Source: Phalacrocorax aristotelis (Eukaryota; Chordata; Aves; Suliformes; Phalacrocoracidae). From it: DNA of 64,000 nt. The translations under genes were made by a program, and so were the position numbers. The first letter of the stretch is position 1. Every line of letters starts with the position of its first letter. This document shows positions 40,483 through 53,867 of this stretch, in pieces. The stretch covers positions 10,909,582-10,973,581 of the forward strand of contig NC_134311.1 in the NCBI RefSeq assembly GCF_949628215.1, given 5' to 3'. The notes below the pieces were generated by a model. That model ran no database searches and was not told the origin of the DNA. It saw only the letters and a program-made list of their open reading frames with translations.

Positions 40483-41999
40483 CTGGAACAACCTTTTATT
40501 CTCATACGGTGCAGTAAAACCAGAACCAAGTCACATTAGCAATGACTTCAGCCAAAGGTAGGTAATGTTTGCTTAAGAACTACGAATGCTGCCACGAAGA
40601 ATTGAATACATTCCGTTTTCTAAAACTTTTTATTATCTTAAAAAATATATAAAGCCCTAAAGTAAAATTCAGACGTGAAAATCCAGAATTTTATGAACTA
40701 TGTATTACTGTATACTAGTGTTGCAGTAGCATACTGAACTTTTTTCATATTTAAAATATAAATTAAGATAGGAGCAAAATGCTGCTAACAAAATATGTAA
40801 TGAAAGAAGCATATTCCTTGCAATTTGAAAAATGCGGACTTTTAAAATTATTCTGGATGTAGGCAGAGCAAGAAATGAGAGTACAGCTTTTAACAATCTC
40901 TTTCCCAAATGCTTACTCTCAGGCCTTCTTTCAGAGCACCTTGTGAGAGAGACAAGGAATAAACACCATTATTCAGGAGACAGGATAGTGTCCTTGTACA
41001 GTATTACAATACCAGGCTTTTGGATTAGTGTTTCCTAAACTCTAGTCATTGGTTAACTGATGATATGTGGAGCCCTTCATCATCCTACATGCAGTAAAAC
41101 TGAGTTGAGAATACAACCATGGAAGGCACCAAAGGCTGAGGTTTAATCAGAAGATCATTAAGGTCAATGCAAATTTTCAACTGAATTGGGGAAATTTTGG
41201 ACCAAAGCTGGGAGAAAAACCTCTCTCCCTCATGTGGAACAGTTCACAGGTCTTTAAGAAGCTGTATAACATTATACTGTGAGGTTGAAAAAGTGTAAAA
41301 GGAAATCATATGCTTATGAGGAACAGCAAAAGTGAATGATCTTGAAATTTGTCCAGGGCAGGTCTGTTCCGTGTTCAGCTGTTTGAAAGCAGAGGATGCT
41401 TGATGCTTATAATTTATTCAGTCTAGCATTAATACACATACGCTGAAAGAAGAGGATTCAGAGGGTCTGTGTTACAACATCTGATGAAAACACAGGAGGG
41501 AAAATCACAGCTAACCAGTCTGTGTCATCTGTGGAAACAGATTTTTTAACAAGGCTTGCTATCAGCCATGGTCTATGTGATCTCTAGTTTTTATAATCAA
41601 TGAAATTATGGGAAGATAACTTCTGTAGACTATTTCTGTTTCAAGAAAGATACTTTGTGTGGGAAAGGGATGGCCTCAGACTTCTCTAGTAACATGTCAA
41701 TGATTGTATCATTACTGAACATGACACAGCAGCTACCCCCTAAAACATTGGATCAGAGAACGCTATCTGCTGAGAAAGATAGACTGTTTGAAAATCATCC
41801 ACATAGGATCTCAACAAGCCTTAACTAAGTCCTGTTCCAACAGAATGGCATCAGCCCCTGTTTCTGCTTTTCGATTTAAAAACCTATAAGCTTTTTTTTT
41901 TCTCTACTGTCTAACGCCATCCACTTTAAAGCTCTTGTCTGAAGGGACCATCTCCCCTGCAACTGGATCCTAAACTCTCCACCACCAGGTCTGGGCCAC

Positions 42000-42410
42000 C
42001 TATCCCATTTTTTCTTTACTATCTTGATGCCAACCTAGCAACTCTTGCAGATCCTTTGCCAAAATATCTGTGTAATGCTGTGCTGGTGGCCACAGTGGCT
42101 GCTGGTGTCTGCAAAGGTGGCAAGTGTGGGGTGCAGCTCCAGCACAGAGCAGCACCTCAACACAGATAGCCATGTTTTGTCCTTGGTGAACCTTGCTAAT
42201 CATCTGACACCTTTGTTTTTCCTCAGTTTCTTCAGGAGGCAGCCAGGACCCTGGCAAACTCCCGCTTGCTCAGGTTTTTCACCAGGACACTTCAGGTGTT
42301 GCTTCCATGAACAAATGAGACATAATATTGGGGTAGATGAACCCCTGCCTAACCTGGTATGGCTGCTTTTATCTGCTGCAGTACAAGGTGACCTTGTACA
42401 CTGAGTATGT
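42000..42410. other. GC-richer patch of unknown origin
   Basis: This region has a higher GC content than its flanks and overlapping open frames of 75-119 codons on both strands, with no recognisable protein motif. On the plus strand a splice-acceptor-like sequence (TTTGTTTTTCCTCAG) ends near 42227. That is opposite to the LINGO2 direction, so it is not evidence of a LINGO2 exon. It may be an old repeat fragment. Confidence 0.25.
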
Positions 42411-43941
42411 ACTGGTTTAAATTCCACTTAGAAGTTGACCTGTGGCTTTACAAGAAAAGCATTTTACATGTAAAGATTCCTCAAGTGTCATTTAAGTGTC
42501 TCACTTTCATAAGCATTATTGATTTAGTGGGAATTGTTTAGTCCCAGAAGACAGAAAAATGTGGTCATGCATAATACCTGTATGACAAAAGAAAACAACT
42601 ATTTGCATTACATTTCAAGTGTTTTACTTTAAACAACCAGAAACACAGGCATAAACAGCATTTCCTTACTTTAATACTGATAAAATAATAAAGTTGATAT
42701 GTGGAATTTATGATTTTAAGTGACCTCCTGCTTTTTTATTTCTGCAAACCCTGATTATAGCAGTTGCACAATAATCAACAGCTCTCTTTCTTCTCCTGAA
42801 TGTCTGTTACAATATTTAAAGCACACATGCGTTTTTTTCCCTCTGCCATAGAAAAAAGTACAGAGAAGGGTTGTGGTGCAAAATGCTTTGAGATATAACA
42901 CTGAAATAGAGGGGGACTGAGAGCTATTCTTCAAAAACCTTGTGAGTTTATCAGCAAGCGGCAGAAGCAATCCTGATTTAATTTACCAAAGCCACTAGGT
43001 GTCTCTACTAACCTATGGCAGCAGCGGCGCGCCCAAGTCTTGCTGGAAGATACAAACACACTTCATAAACCTGTCCAAAGAAAATACAGCACTACCAAAC
43101 CAGGCAACTGTTCTTTGCAGCATCATCTGCCCAGCTGTGCATCACTTCATTGTACTGTCCATTACTTTTCCCTCGTAGTCCTTCAGGGATGCAGTACCTG
43201 CAGGCAAGGTCAGTACTAGTCAACTGCAGTTTCCTGTTCATTAAATAAACCAGGTATGTCCTCGGAAAATGTTTTTTTGAGACTGCAGGCTTTCTGAGAC
43301 CACACAGTTCTCAATCAGAAGCCTGGAAGTTTTCTGTGGTGTTTGTCGCATTGGGTGCATAAAACGGAATGATGCAGCAATTATTGAAAAGGGCACAGAT
43401 GCTATTCTTTTAGTGCTGGCTGAGTAACACAAATGCATTAAGAGACCATTTTTTTGCTTCTCTGTTTTTCTATTATCTTCTTTCAAAACAATAGAGTTAA
43501 AAATTATTTATTTGAAAGCTCATTTTTGTGAAGGGACAGATTTTGCTCTATTTTAGGTGGAGATTCAGGGAGATTGTAGGATGTTATTTTTAAAGAGCTC
43601 ATTTTCACATTCAGATAAATAAGATTTTTATCATTGGCGCTACTGGGAGAAATGTTCACCCAGTGTTGTACTCTTTGCCCATTCTAGGGGCCTTTCTATG
43701 CAACCACAGTCATTGAGTGGTCTATCTTTCTCCTGGTACTGTAAGAAAAGTAGTGATGTATACTTTTTGAATGTAGTGTTGCCAGTTTCATACAATAGGA
43801 TATACCTCTCTCTAACTTGCTTTTTACAAACTAGAGCCTCACAAAACCAAAGGTTTTATTCACAGGTTGTGTTTGGTCTACTTTTGCCCGAGGAAAGAAC
43901 TTTTTTCTTCTGTAGTGAAATGAAAAAATCACCAAAAGGAA

Positions 43942-43998
43942 CCCTTCCCCGCCCCCAGAACAGCAGAAAACACACCCACCTCCCCCCCACCCCCCCCA
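43942..43998 (-). other. G-quadruplex-capable tract
   Basis: The plus strand is C-rich, with runs of C4, C5, C3, C8 and C9 broken by single bases. On the minus strand, which is the transcribed-sense strand of LINGO2, the core at 43974-43998 offers long G runs separated by one or two bases. This satisfies the usual four-run G-quadruplex pattern. Whether it folds in cells is not shown. Confidence 0.7.
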
Positions 43999-44268
43999 GA
44001 CTTCTGGCATTTTCACTGGTGCCCAAAATGCATAGGCATGATGGTGCATCACTGGAATTACAATCTGGCTGTATTCTAGTTCTGAGAGCTGGGATTTCTA
44101 CAAGCTGGAGTGCTTATCTCTTCGATGCATCATATCTCTTCCTGAAAAGAGAGGGTTTGTTTTATAAGAATACTAAATTATGTTACACTTGATGGAAGCA
44201 GCTCTGCAAGAAAGATGATGTTATGGAAAAACATTTAAATAGCACACAACAGAACTGTAGATCCCACC

Positions 44269-44292
44269 AAAAAAAAAAAAAGAAAAAAAAAA
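44269..44292. repeat. Poly(A) tract with one interruption
   Basis: There are thirteen A residues, one G, then ten more A residues. No recognisable retroposed gene body lies immediately 5' of it, so it is listed as a simple repeat and not as a processed pseudogene tail. Confidence 0.9.
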
Positions 44293-47200
44293 GGAACATT
44301 TGGAAGCTTTGCTGAAAGTTTTCTTCTTACAGATCATTTAAAATTATATGTTGGTTAATTACAGAGCAAATTTTGTTTTGAAATTGTTTTTCAAAAATAC
44401 TTCAATAGAAGGGGTTTTCTTGGTTTTCCCCCAACTTTTTAATGGTCATTTAGTTTTAGAGTTTCAAGTCTTTGATACCAGGCCTGAGAAGATATTCCAT
44501 TAATTTTTCCTCATGAGTGATGATTCTTACTTATCTACTGCACTTCACCCACTGGAAAAATCTTTCCATTTTCACTAGCAAAGTCACATTTTTCACACTT
44601 AGTTTGCTGTGGGAATTTTGAAGAAATTCAACACAAATTTTTCAAGATTCAATAACCGAGTCCTGAAAATTAAAGCCCTTTAAATCTGCAATGCAGTGTA
44701 GCTTAATGCTATGGCTATAAAAGCAAAAAACACAATAGGTTTTTACTTACTACTCTTAGTTGCCCTCTTGGTGGTCTTTCATGCATGCACAATAGTGAAA
44801 TGCAATGGAGATAAGTGCTTAATGAATGCTATCAGGATTTCAGTACTGACTTTATGCAACAGATGGTTCTCAGGCAAAATAGGAACACTGAAATATTTAA
44901 GGAATCACTATTACTTACAAGAATTTTCAACCATTGTCAGAGGAAAGAAAGGAATAATGGATAACACATTTTTTCATGCTCATCTTGACCTTGATTTCTT
45001 TAAGTTGCCAGAACAAAGAAGCAGAGAGGATGCATTACCTGTACAAAGGGTTTATCTTTCTTCTATGATGTAGAAAGATGCTATTGATCAACCTTCACCA
45101 GAGAAAATTCATGGTTGTCACCACAACTTAAAAAATCTTAACTGTTACCCAAAGACTACTACCATTCCTCCACCAATAGACTTAAAAAGCCCACATGCTA
45201 AAAATCTGCCTTCATTCCTGTAAATCTTTCGTTGCTGTTAATTCCTTTTCCTCATCGGGATGGACCAGAAATGAACATTATGCACAACTGTATTACCTAC
45301 TTTGTTTGACAGTAGTTAACTTACAGCCATAGCACGTTGGATTGTTCCGCTCCTGATGGATATTTAAAACACAGCATGCTGTTGTGACACCTTCCTTTGT
45401 TTAAATCACTGCATCCGATGTATTATGACACAAACAAACAACCTGGTGCAACCTCCCCTACCCTGGCTGAACTTGACCTCTCAGTTCATTGTTGACTTTC
45501 ATGCATCGCTAATCCTGAGACATTTAGGAAGAGTATTTTAACTGCAATACTATCAAATGCAAGTAAAATTCAGGTCACAACATTTAATAAGAGTAACAAG
45601 ACAATAAAGAGTTGGATGAAATCTCAGCAGCTGGGTGAGCACAAGTGTTAGCACAAGGCCTCACATGTTATCAGCGTACCATGCAGCCTGAAATCAACAC
45701 ACTAAAAAGGAGTCTCTCCAGGTATCAATTTTAACACTGAAAAGAAAACTGTTGGCCTTGACGCAATGGAATTGGTTTACCAACATCAGGGTGAGAAGTG
45801 TAGTTCCTGTAGCCTTTTTCTCCCCCTTTCCTTTTTCTTTCTTTTGCTTTGCTGCTCCAGTCAACATGCACAGAGTAAGACATGATTGACAACCTCTCAG
45901 TGGTGCTGTATTTCAAAGATCAGGCAGATTTCCATGGACTTCACTGGAGCAGAACTGTGGGGAGGGACCAAGCTACAAGGAGGACAGGTCACTGCCTGCA
46001 GGAGGCAATCCTCCTGCAAGAGAAGCTCTATTCTAGGAATCAACAGGAGAAAAAAATAGCAGAGGGAAGAAAAAACAGGTAGAGGGGAATAAAATTATAG
46101 CAAAAAGATAGTAACACAGGAGAGGCTATGACCAAAAAATAAAGGAGCTGAGGGGGAGGAAGCGACAGAAAAAAGAATGTCTGTTCTTTTAAAATGTAAA
46201 AAGATCAGAAGAGAAGGAAAGGGATGAAAGATACTGCATTTTTCCAGGTACAACAGTTAATCGATTACTCTTTTGGACAAACTATTCCTATTCTATACAA
46301 CTTAGCAATAATCCATGCATAAAATAGGGCTTACCACCTTAGCTGAATTAAACAAAAAAAGGAAGAAAAATATTGCTTGACAACAGAGTGTTTATGGCAA
46401 ATTATATAATTCAAGCAGAAGGAAAAATATGCTAGTCCTTTTCATTAAACACCAAATCCTGGAGTTTGGGAAAAAAGATGGAGTCTCATAGCAAGGCCAC
46501 TGGCATTTCAGAAGGGTTTTAAGGCTCAGACTGGGATTCAGGAAGTACAGGCACGTACCTGGCCCCTGTCACTGATGCTCCACCTGGGTCAGAGTAATTC
46601 TTAGTTCTTGGTCTTGGGTCATTCTCAGTTCTTCAACACTGCTTTCCTCTCACCGCTTTCCTCATTTGTGTAATTGATCTGTAAGCCCTTTGGGAACTGA
46701 CAGCCTCTTGCAAAGAGAGCATGAACTGCTGAGAGCCTTTTAGCTCTCAGCTAAGTGTTAGCTGCTGCCTCTTCACAATCCCGTAACTGACATAAAATTT
46801 ACTCTTGACTTTCTCTCTGCTCAGCACACTGTGCCAGGCACCTGGCAATGGACTGTAGACTGGTACGGCAGTTCAGTGTGTGTGCAGTACCATCTGCACT
46901 GGTATCACCAATGGCACCTATAAAAATTTATGGTGTTGCCAGCCTATGCCCTGTGTGCTGGCCACCTTCATCCAGGGTCTTCTCTCCGAATGGTGCTGGG
47001 GTTCCTGGCTCTCCCCCTCCTGCATGTGGTGGGGGCAGACCAGAGCTGCGGCAGCCAGCTCAGGCTTAGGGAAGGAATGCCAGATTACAGAGGGGTGCTG
47101 GACAAGGAGACACAGTTCCCTTTTGCGCTGCAAGCTTCCCCATGGCTGAGCTTCTGTGTGAGCTGCCATGGTTACTGGTTAGGACCGGTTGACTTTAAGT

Positions 47201-50200
47201 AGGGATTAGCTAAGGAATGAGGAAAGAAAGATCCTCTTCCCGTCCCGAGCCACTTTAATTTTCAAGAAACCTTCCATTTCCTGTACTTACACAACAACAA
47301 TTTATTTGATATTATTATGACGAAATGCAAGTGTTGCCATTTGCAAAACACAACCTAAATATCAGGATCATTTCTGAATTGGAAGCTTGTTGTTTTGTTC
47401 CACCAAAGCCAGTGCTGTTCTTGCTGTGCTGCACGCAATGCTATAAGGGCATTTTTATTAACATTAATCACATTTACTTAGATGTTTCTTATGTTTGTGC
47501 CTTTTATCCTATGTGGGGATGAAGGCTGCACTGCAGTTAGAAGCATTCTTACAGGTAAAATGAGGAATGCAATATTTATCTTTTGATTCAATTGAAAATA
47601 TTTTTCATTGTTTCTCCCCATGTTGTCATCAGCATATCAGAGTCAGAGTGGGAAGGGGTTCAAAGGAGTAAGAAAATAGCCCATGAAAGGGGTTATCAAT
47701 CCCAGACACCACAGTCAACCATATACAGCATTTCCTCATCATCCACTTTCTATTAAAACCGCTATGACTGATACGCTGGACCCAACTCCTAACATGTCTT
47801 TGTTGGGGACAACAAACTTGGTGACTTCAGAGTTACACCAGGAAGACTGCTTCTGTTGATAAGTAATTATCACTGGGATGAAAGGAGAGAAGATAAAGTC
47901 TTGGTCTAGAAGACAGAAAGACAGTACCATTCACCTCCGGTGTTATCAGTATTTCAGGGTAGTTACTTCTGAGGAGCAAACACATGGGAAGTTAGATTGC
48001 TCGAAAATATTTATCTAACAGAATAGAGTCTGAATGCAAATTAAATACATCCACAAAGAACGGAATACATTATCACATTTTCATGAGCTTTAATAACAAA
48101 ATTCCTCTGGACTTTCTGAAAGCAGAGTCAAGCTCCAGATTTTAAAATGGAGCTGGAGAAGCAACAGTCTGAGCACATTGAACAGAAGGCTAATAAAAAG
48201 GATGGATGGAGAAAAAAGGATGTGAAAATAATCCATGTGCAGGAAGAAAAGTACTCATACAAATTGAAATATTTTATACAGCTAATATTTAGAAAACAGC
48301 AAGCTAGAAAGTTTATAGAACTGCATTCTGAGATTTGGATTATATCAAAGCCATGTCAAACAGTACAAATCCTCAACCTGAAAAACTCAGCAAGATTTTA
48401 AAGATGAAATTTAAATGTATAGTTAATGTAAGAAAAGTTGTTGCACAGATTTTAGTGTATATTCACTTTCTTCCTGTTGAAAATATTCTGTTTTCCTGTG
48501 TGTATTTCAGTAATTCTTCCACTGAGAGGTCACAGTAGCTCTACATATGAAAAATGACAACATTGTATCTCAGACCTCTGGTCTCTTCAGAAGTAAAGCT
48601 CCTAAGCCGAATTATAAACACCAGCCTCTGCCACCGAATAAATGTAGCAAAAAACCCAACCGAAACAAAACCCCAGATAGAAACTTTTCCTACATGTAAC
48701 TTCAGACATGGAGAAGTTCTAGAAAGCTGTTCTGCTACAATATTGCACTCCTTCCCTGGAGTAAAAACATTAAATATAGTCACAATTTAGGCACCAACAG
48801 TCACCTCTAGCTATCTGGTGTGATAGGTGGATCCAATGCCCTGCTAAAAGTAGTGGTCAAGATATGCAAAATCCACATCTGCCAGTTTGCATTTAGCTGT
48901 GGTACAGATGTGTAGGACTTCGCTCTAGCCGTCTTCCTTGAGAGAGCTCTTTCAATATGTTATGCTTAGTTCAGAAAACTGATTATACCTTTGATTGCAG
49001 GTAATGATTTGGTATAAGCTAGATAAACATCTCAAGGTATACTGACATATTATCTGTAGCTCAGACAGTGGTTTCTTATAAGCAAGGTCAGTAGAACTGA
49101 ACAACCACGGGCATGTGTAAAACAAGGTAAAGTGGTATCCCAACACCCAGTCTCACTGTGGCTGTCACATATGATAGACTTAGTTTTACTAGTGTGCTAT
49201 TTAATATAAATCTGCTTCTGTGTCACTTTCATTATTTCAGCTTATGTACTTTTGCACTGCCAAGAATCATAGAAATATGCCCAAAGAAGGTGTTATATAC
49301 ACCACATAAAGGAAACCCCAATTTATCAGCTGGCGGCTCTCATCTGTTTAATAATTCTCCAAAAGTCTGTCCTTAGCTTTGCAAAATTCAGCATTTTCTG
49401 TTTGGTTAAGTGTCTTGGATCTAATTTTAGATGACCACAAGACCTTTGTCTTTTGTGCTAGCAGAATCTTTCCCATGCCATCTTTAGATTAGAGAAGACC
49501 ATGCAGCTGTTACTACCTAGCAGGTAACTTGAGATTATGAATATGTCTTTTTCTGTTAATCCCTACTTCTGCAATGGACTCAAGCCCCAGAAATGAAGAA
49601 TGAGGAATGTGATTTTCTGCAGCATTTGAAATCCCATATGTAGAGACCCAGTCAATCTGTGAACCAAGGTCACCTTGCTAGCCCTGCTAGGATCAACACA
49701 CAGAGCTGAGACAAGAGTGATGAACTCGGACAGAAGATCTTCCCAGAAGATGGGAAGAGGTATCAGTTGTGGTTCCCAGGTGTGCAGATGTCTCTTAGCA
49801 GATTCAATGCACAATGCTGCTTACTTAAACTTTCTGTTATAATTTCACTTACTCTTTATCGCTTTTTACTAGGCCTGACAAGAGTTTACTGTATTAATAC
49901 TTTAATGCTTTCTTCCCATCCCTTCTTTTACACTCTCACATGACCTTTGTGCTACTCTGCAAATAAGAGACGCTGCTGTTATTTTTCTCAGAACCCAGGC
50001 TGCAGATGCCAGGCTGTAAATATCTGCATAGTCTGATTATGGATACAAAGGAACAATTCCCCAGCTCGTGAAATGATGGAAACCCATTGCACCCTATAGA
50101 TCTGTGCTGTTTATGCTAGCTAGGAAATCTGCCTTTCCATAATTTACAATCACAACAAAACGCATTAAACCAGTATGTTCTATCTTCTAAAACAAATAAT

Positions 50201-53200
50201 TTTACCTTGCAGGAATTCAGAAGTCCAAAGAAAATACTGTCCTATTACCCTGTTTTAACTTCACACAATAAGGTCTCATTTCTTTTACAGCTGGTATCTT
50301 AGTGTCTTTGTAACCAATAAATTCATGTCAGCAATCAGATCCATGAATATTTTTTGTGTTTAATAGGTATAATTTCCATGAATCACTAATGGAATCAGTA
50401 GGAGGACATAATATGTATGCAAAAAAAATGAGGTGGTGCCCTTCAGAATCCTGGAGGGATTTCATCAGCACAAAAGAGACTGTTTCTTTATTCTACAAAG
50501 CCAGGGGTTTTCTCCCAATTAGGAATTTCACAGCAATCCGTAATGCAGCTCTGGGAGGCCACACTGGATTTTTGTCTCATGTTTTATGAGCACTATTTAA
50601 GAAAAAATTAACTGTTTTAGCAAAACTGAAACTTAGACACCTGGAAATAAAGCTGTCTCTTAACCTAATAAACATTAAGCAGTTTGGCTAACACAGCCAA
50701 TTTTCCCCCAATTTAATGCATGGTGGTTGGGTGAAAATACTCAGGTCCTACATTGGCTCTAGGGGACTGAATGACTTGAAAGAGAAAGATTTTGTTAATG
50801 CTCTCAGAGCTTACCAGTACTTCATCACAAAGAGAAAGGGGTAGAAATAATTCAGTCATTGCAGAGCTTTGCTTCTGTCATAAACTGTAAGCAAGATTTA
50901 GTACTTTGATTTTACCTAAGTTCCATATTGACTTTAATTGGCTTTGGATCATGGACTACACTAAGCCTCTTCACATCCAGGTTTGAAGACCACATTCCCT
51001 AAGGCATAATCATATACACTTAAAAGGGGAGTGATTTGTTGTGGCTGAGAACCCTATCTAAGTGATAACTGCAGGTTATGGACAATGTCTTCTCTTCCCC
51101 TAATACTCACAGGGCAAGAACCAGCAGTAAACCCTTGCCTTTAATTATACATGCATTTCTGTTCTGTTGCCTGCCACCCATAAAATCTCCCCGTTAATAT
51201 CTGGTACTTCCAAAGAATTGTTATGTATGTTATTTGTAAATCTTCATCAGTCTACGTGAGGAAGAAGAGTCTCTATGGATACTTCTTTTTCCTGGTTGGC
51301 AGGACCTCCGTTATGCAAAGAACATTTATCAGTCTGTAGGAGTTCCCTGTAACACTTGGCACATACAGAAAAAGGCAAGATTTTATCATTGTCATTCTTA
51401 TTACAAGGGCAACACTACAGATTCACTGACCAACTGCAACGTGGTGCATACAGTGGGTCAGCACATCCAACGTAACTTTCATGTCAGCTGAATCTTGCTG
51501 GCTTGTACCCAGCAAGTGTCTGGCCTAGAGCTGGCTCCCAAGAGAATCTCATTGCTGGCTTCTCAGACTGTACATTCTGCAGCAACTTCAAGAAGACAAT
51601 ATGTGGAAGCAAGTAAGAAAGTATTTTGCTCATAATATAGACTCAAGTTTTGTATGTTGTTCTGGGGCACCTTTCTTGCCACATTACAAAGAGCTCCACG
51701 TGGTGTCTACCTGTACTATGGCACAGCTAATGGTTGCCTTCCTTCCCTGGTGTTTGATACAATGGCTAGTCTCACATGCCAGCTGGGGCACATACATGTT
51801 CTTTGGAAATGTCATTCCTTCCATCATGAGTTTCCTTCTGCTAAGCATGCAGCTGTTAGTCAAAATACTTTTCAAATTTACTTCCTTTTGAGTACAGCAT
51901 TGGCATAGTAGTTACTATTTTCAGTTAGGTAGGTAAGTTTAAGATGGCTTCTGGGGCTCTGCCCACTCTGTTTGCTTGAGTACACCAGGTGCCAGTGGAG
52001 TACAGGTGTTTTCTTTGTAATGTGGTAGGTAAGGCAAAGCTGAAACCATCTTTTGGTGCAACAGGTAAGGAAAGACACTACTGATGTGAGAGTTAACACG
52101 GCATAGACTGCTGAGCATCCACCAACTGCACAGCACACACAAAGAGTAAGGAATCGACTAGAAGAAAGAAGAAAGTGAAAAATGAGATTAACTGAGGGAA
52201 TTGATTCATTTTTAAAAAATAATTACTCCACACTGGTAAAATAAGGCTCAGGATACCCCTAACACATTCTTGGAAAAGAAAGAAGCCCTTTGCCACCAAC
52301 ATATATGCTTCAAATTATATCATAACCTTCTCAGACGTAAGTATTGCACTTCTAATAGGGCCAGCAAAAAGCACGCTGGTTGTGACATCTCAGGCAGCTG
52401 TGCTGTGTAAGCAGAAAGCTGGTGCATCCTGTAATTGCTTTACAAGGCAGAAGATCAGATGAATTAGCAGGTGGAATTCCACAGCAGGCTTAGCTTGGTA
52501 GCCATTTACAGGCATGTTTGCACCACAGCAAAGCAAAAGCAATTAGAGGGACCTTTCCCAGTGATATCCCTGTTACTCCTGCGTAGTTATTATTTTTGTG
52601 ATAGCAGCACAGAAGGAAAACAAGATGTCTGAAGTAACTGCAATTGCATCATCATGTTAAAGCTCATTTCACTACAGCTTTCTGAATGTGATCTTCCATT
52701 TTCCAAGACATACTAAAGCAACAGAGCTGAACAGGATTCTTATAAGCAACCCGGGCAAGTCCATCACTGAAACCCATAGAGTTATGCCAAAAATGAATCT
52801 GGTGCCTGAATTTATTCATAAAGGAAAGATTTATTCAAATTATTAAATAATGTATTATAAACACACCACTTTCAAAAGCAAATCACTTACAAGAAATCTG
52901 CTATTAAGAGATTCAGATTGCAAGGTTATTTGACAACTTCATACAAATCTGTGTTCCTGACTTGAAGGTAGTTTAAAGAAGACATTAAATTAGGAATTCA
53001 GCTCAAGCACAAGTATCAGACTGCATTTAATGAATGAGATGGGAATAAAAGGTGAGAAATTGGGGCACCCATAAGACAGCAATTCTGCACAAACAGAATT
53101 TTAAAACATAAGAGGTGGGTAGATGAGATGACAAGACACACCATGCAATTCACGTTAGAGGACTTGTTTGTCCTTGTTATAAAGAAAATAAATCTACATT

Positions 53201-53320
53201 ACATGAATGTAAATTATTACTTTATGGAAATAACAAAGAAGCACGAGTATGAGCTGCTGTTAACAGCTGTACACAGCTAAAAATCTTATGAGTGTCTGGC
53301 CCCAGTGCCTGAAAGGCTGG
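44293..53320 (-). other. LINGO2: LINGO2 intron
   Basis: No coding exon of LINGO2 is recognisable. A 120-codon plus-strand frame at 44711-45073 begins with a hydrophobic, signal-peptide-like segment but matches no family I know. A GC-richer patch at about 46840-47200 has short open frames on both strands. A block at about 52390-52700 is repeat-free and rich in ATTA and CAATTG-type motifs, so it could be a conserved element. Confidence 0.55.
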
Positions 53321-53867
53321 TGTGATGGATTGACCCTGGCTGGATGCCAGGTGCCCATCAAAGCCACTCTATCACTCCCCTCCTCAACTTGACTGGGGGA
53401 GAAAAACAGGACAAATGGCTCATGGGTTGAGATGAGGACAGGGAAATCACTCACCAATTACTATCATGGGCAGACCAGACTCCACTTGGAAGTTAATTTG
53501 TTTCCAATCAAATGAGAGTAGGATAATGAGAAATAAAAGCAAATCTTAAAACACCTTCACCCCCACCCCTCCTTCCTCCAAGGCTTAAACTGACTCCTAA
53601 TTTTCTCAACCTCTTTCCCCTGAGCAGAGCAGGGGATGAGGAATGGGGGTTGCGGTCAGTTCATCACATGATGTCTCTGCTGTTCCTCAGAGGGAGGAGG
53701 ACTTACTTTCTTCCCCAGCTCCAGCATGGAGTCCCTCCCAGGGGAGACAATCCTCCACGAACTTCTCCAATGTGCGTCCCCCCCATGTGTCCTTTCCACA
53801 GGGTGCAGTCCTTCAGGAATGGACTGCTCCAGCATGGGTTCCCCACAGGGTCACAAGTCCTGCCAGG
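53321..53867 (-). mobile_element. Truncated LTR of an avian endogenous retroelement
   Basis: The sequence from TGTGATGGATTGACCCTGGC at 53321 through the repeated CTCCAGCATGG...CCACAGGGT units near 53827-53850 matches my recollection of a widespread bird LTR family. In the full-length form the TATA-like and CCAAT-like motifs lie on the opposite strand, so this copy should be the 3' part of an LTR on the minus strand. The terminal CA of that LTR is the complement of TG at 53321. The 5' part is missing and no internal viral coding sequence is attached. Family assignment is from memory and was not checked against a repeat library. Confidence 0.6.

Larger units (their letters stand above)
32016..43930 (-). 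other. LINGO2: LINGO2 intron (middle part)
   Basis: This AT-rich sequence has no recognisable coding exon. A self-complementary AT stretch lies at 40392-40482, and a GC-richer patch with short open frames on both strands lies at about 42000-42410. Sequence at about 38780-39080 looks unusually complex and free of repeats, and it could be a conserved non-coding element. Non-coding LINGO2 exons may be present but cannot be called. Confidence 0.6.

Noticed and set aside
43698..44192. 164-codon plus-strand frame as a gene
   Set aside because: It is the longest unassigned frame, but it runs through a C-rich low-complexity tract that removes stops, and it matches no family I know.
44269..44292. Poly(A) tail of a processed pseudogene
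   Set aside because: No recognisable coding or cDNA-like sequence precedes it and no target-site duplication was seen.
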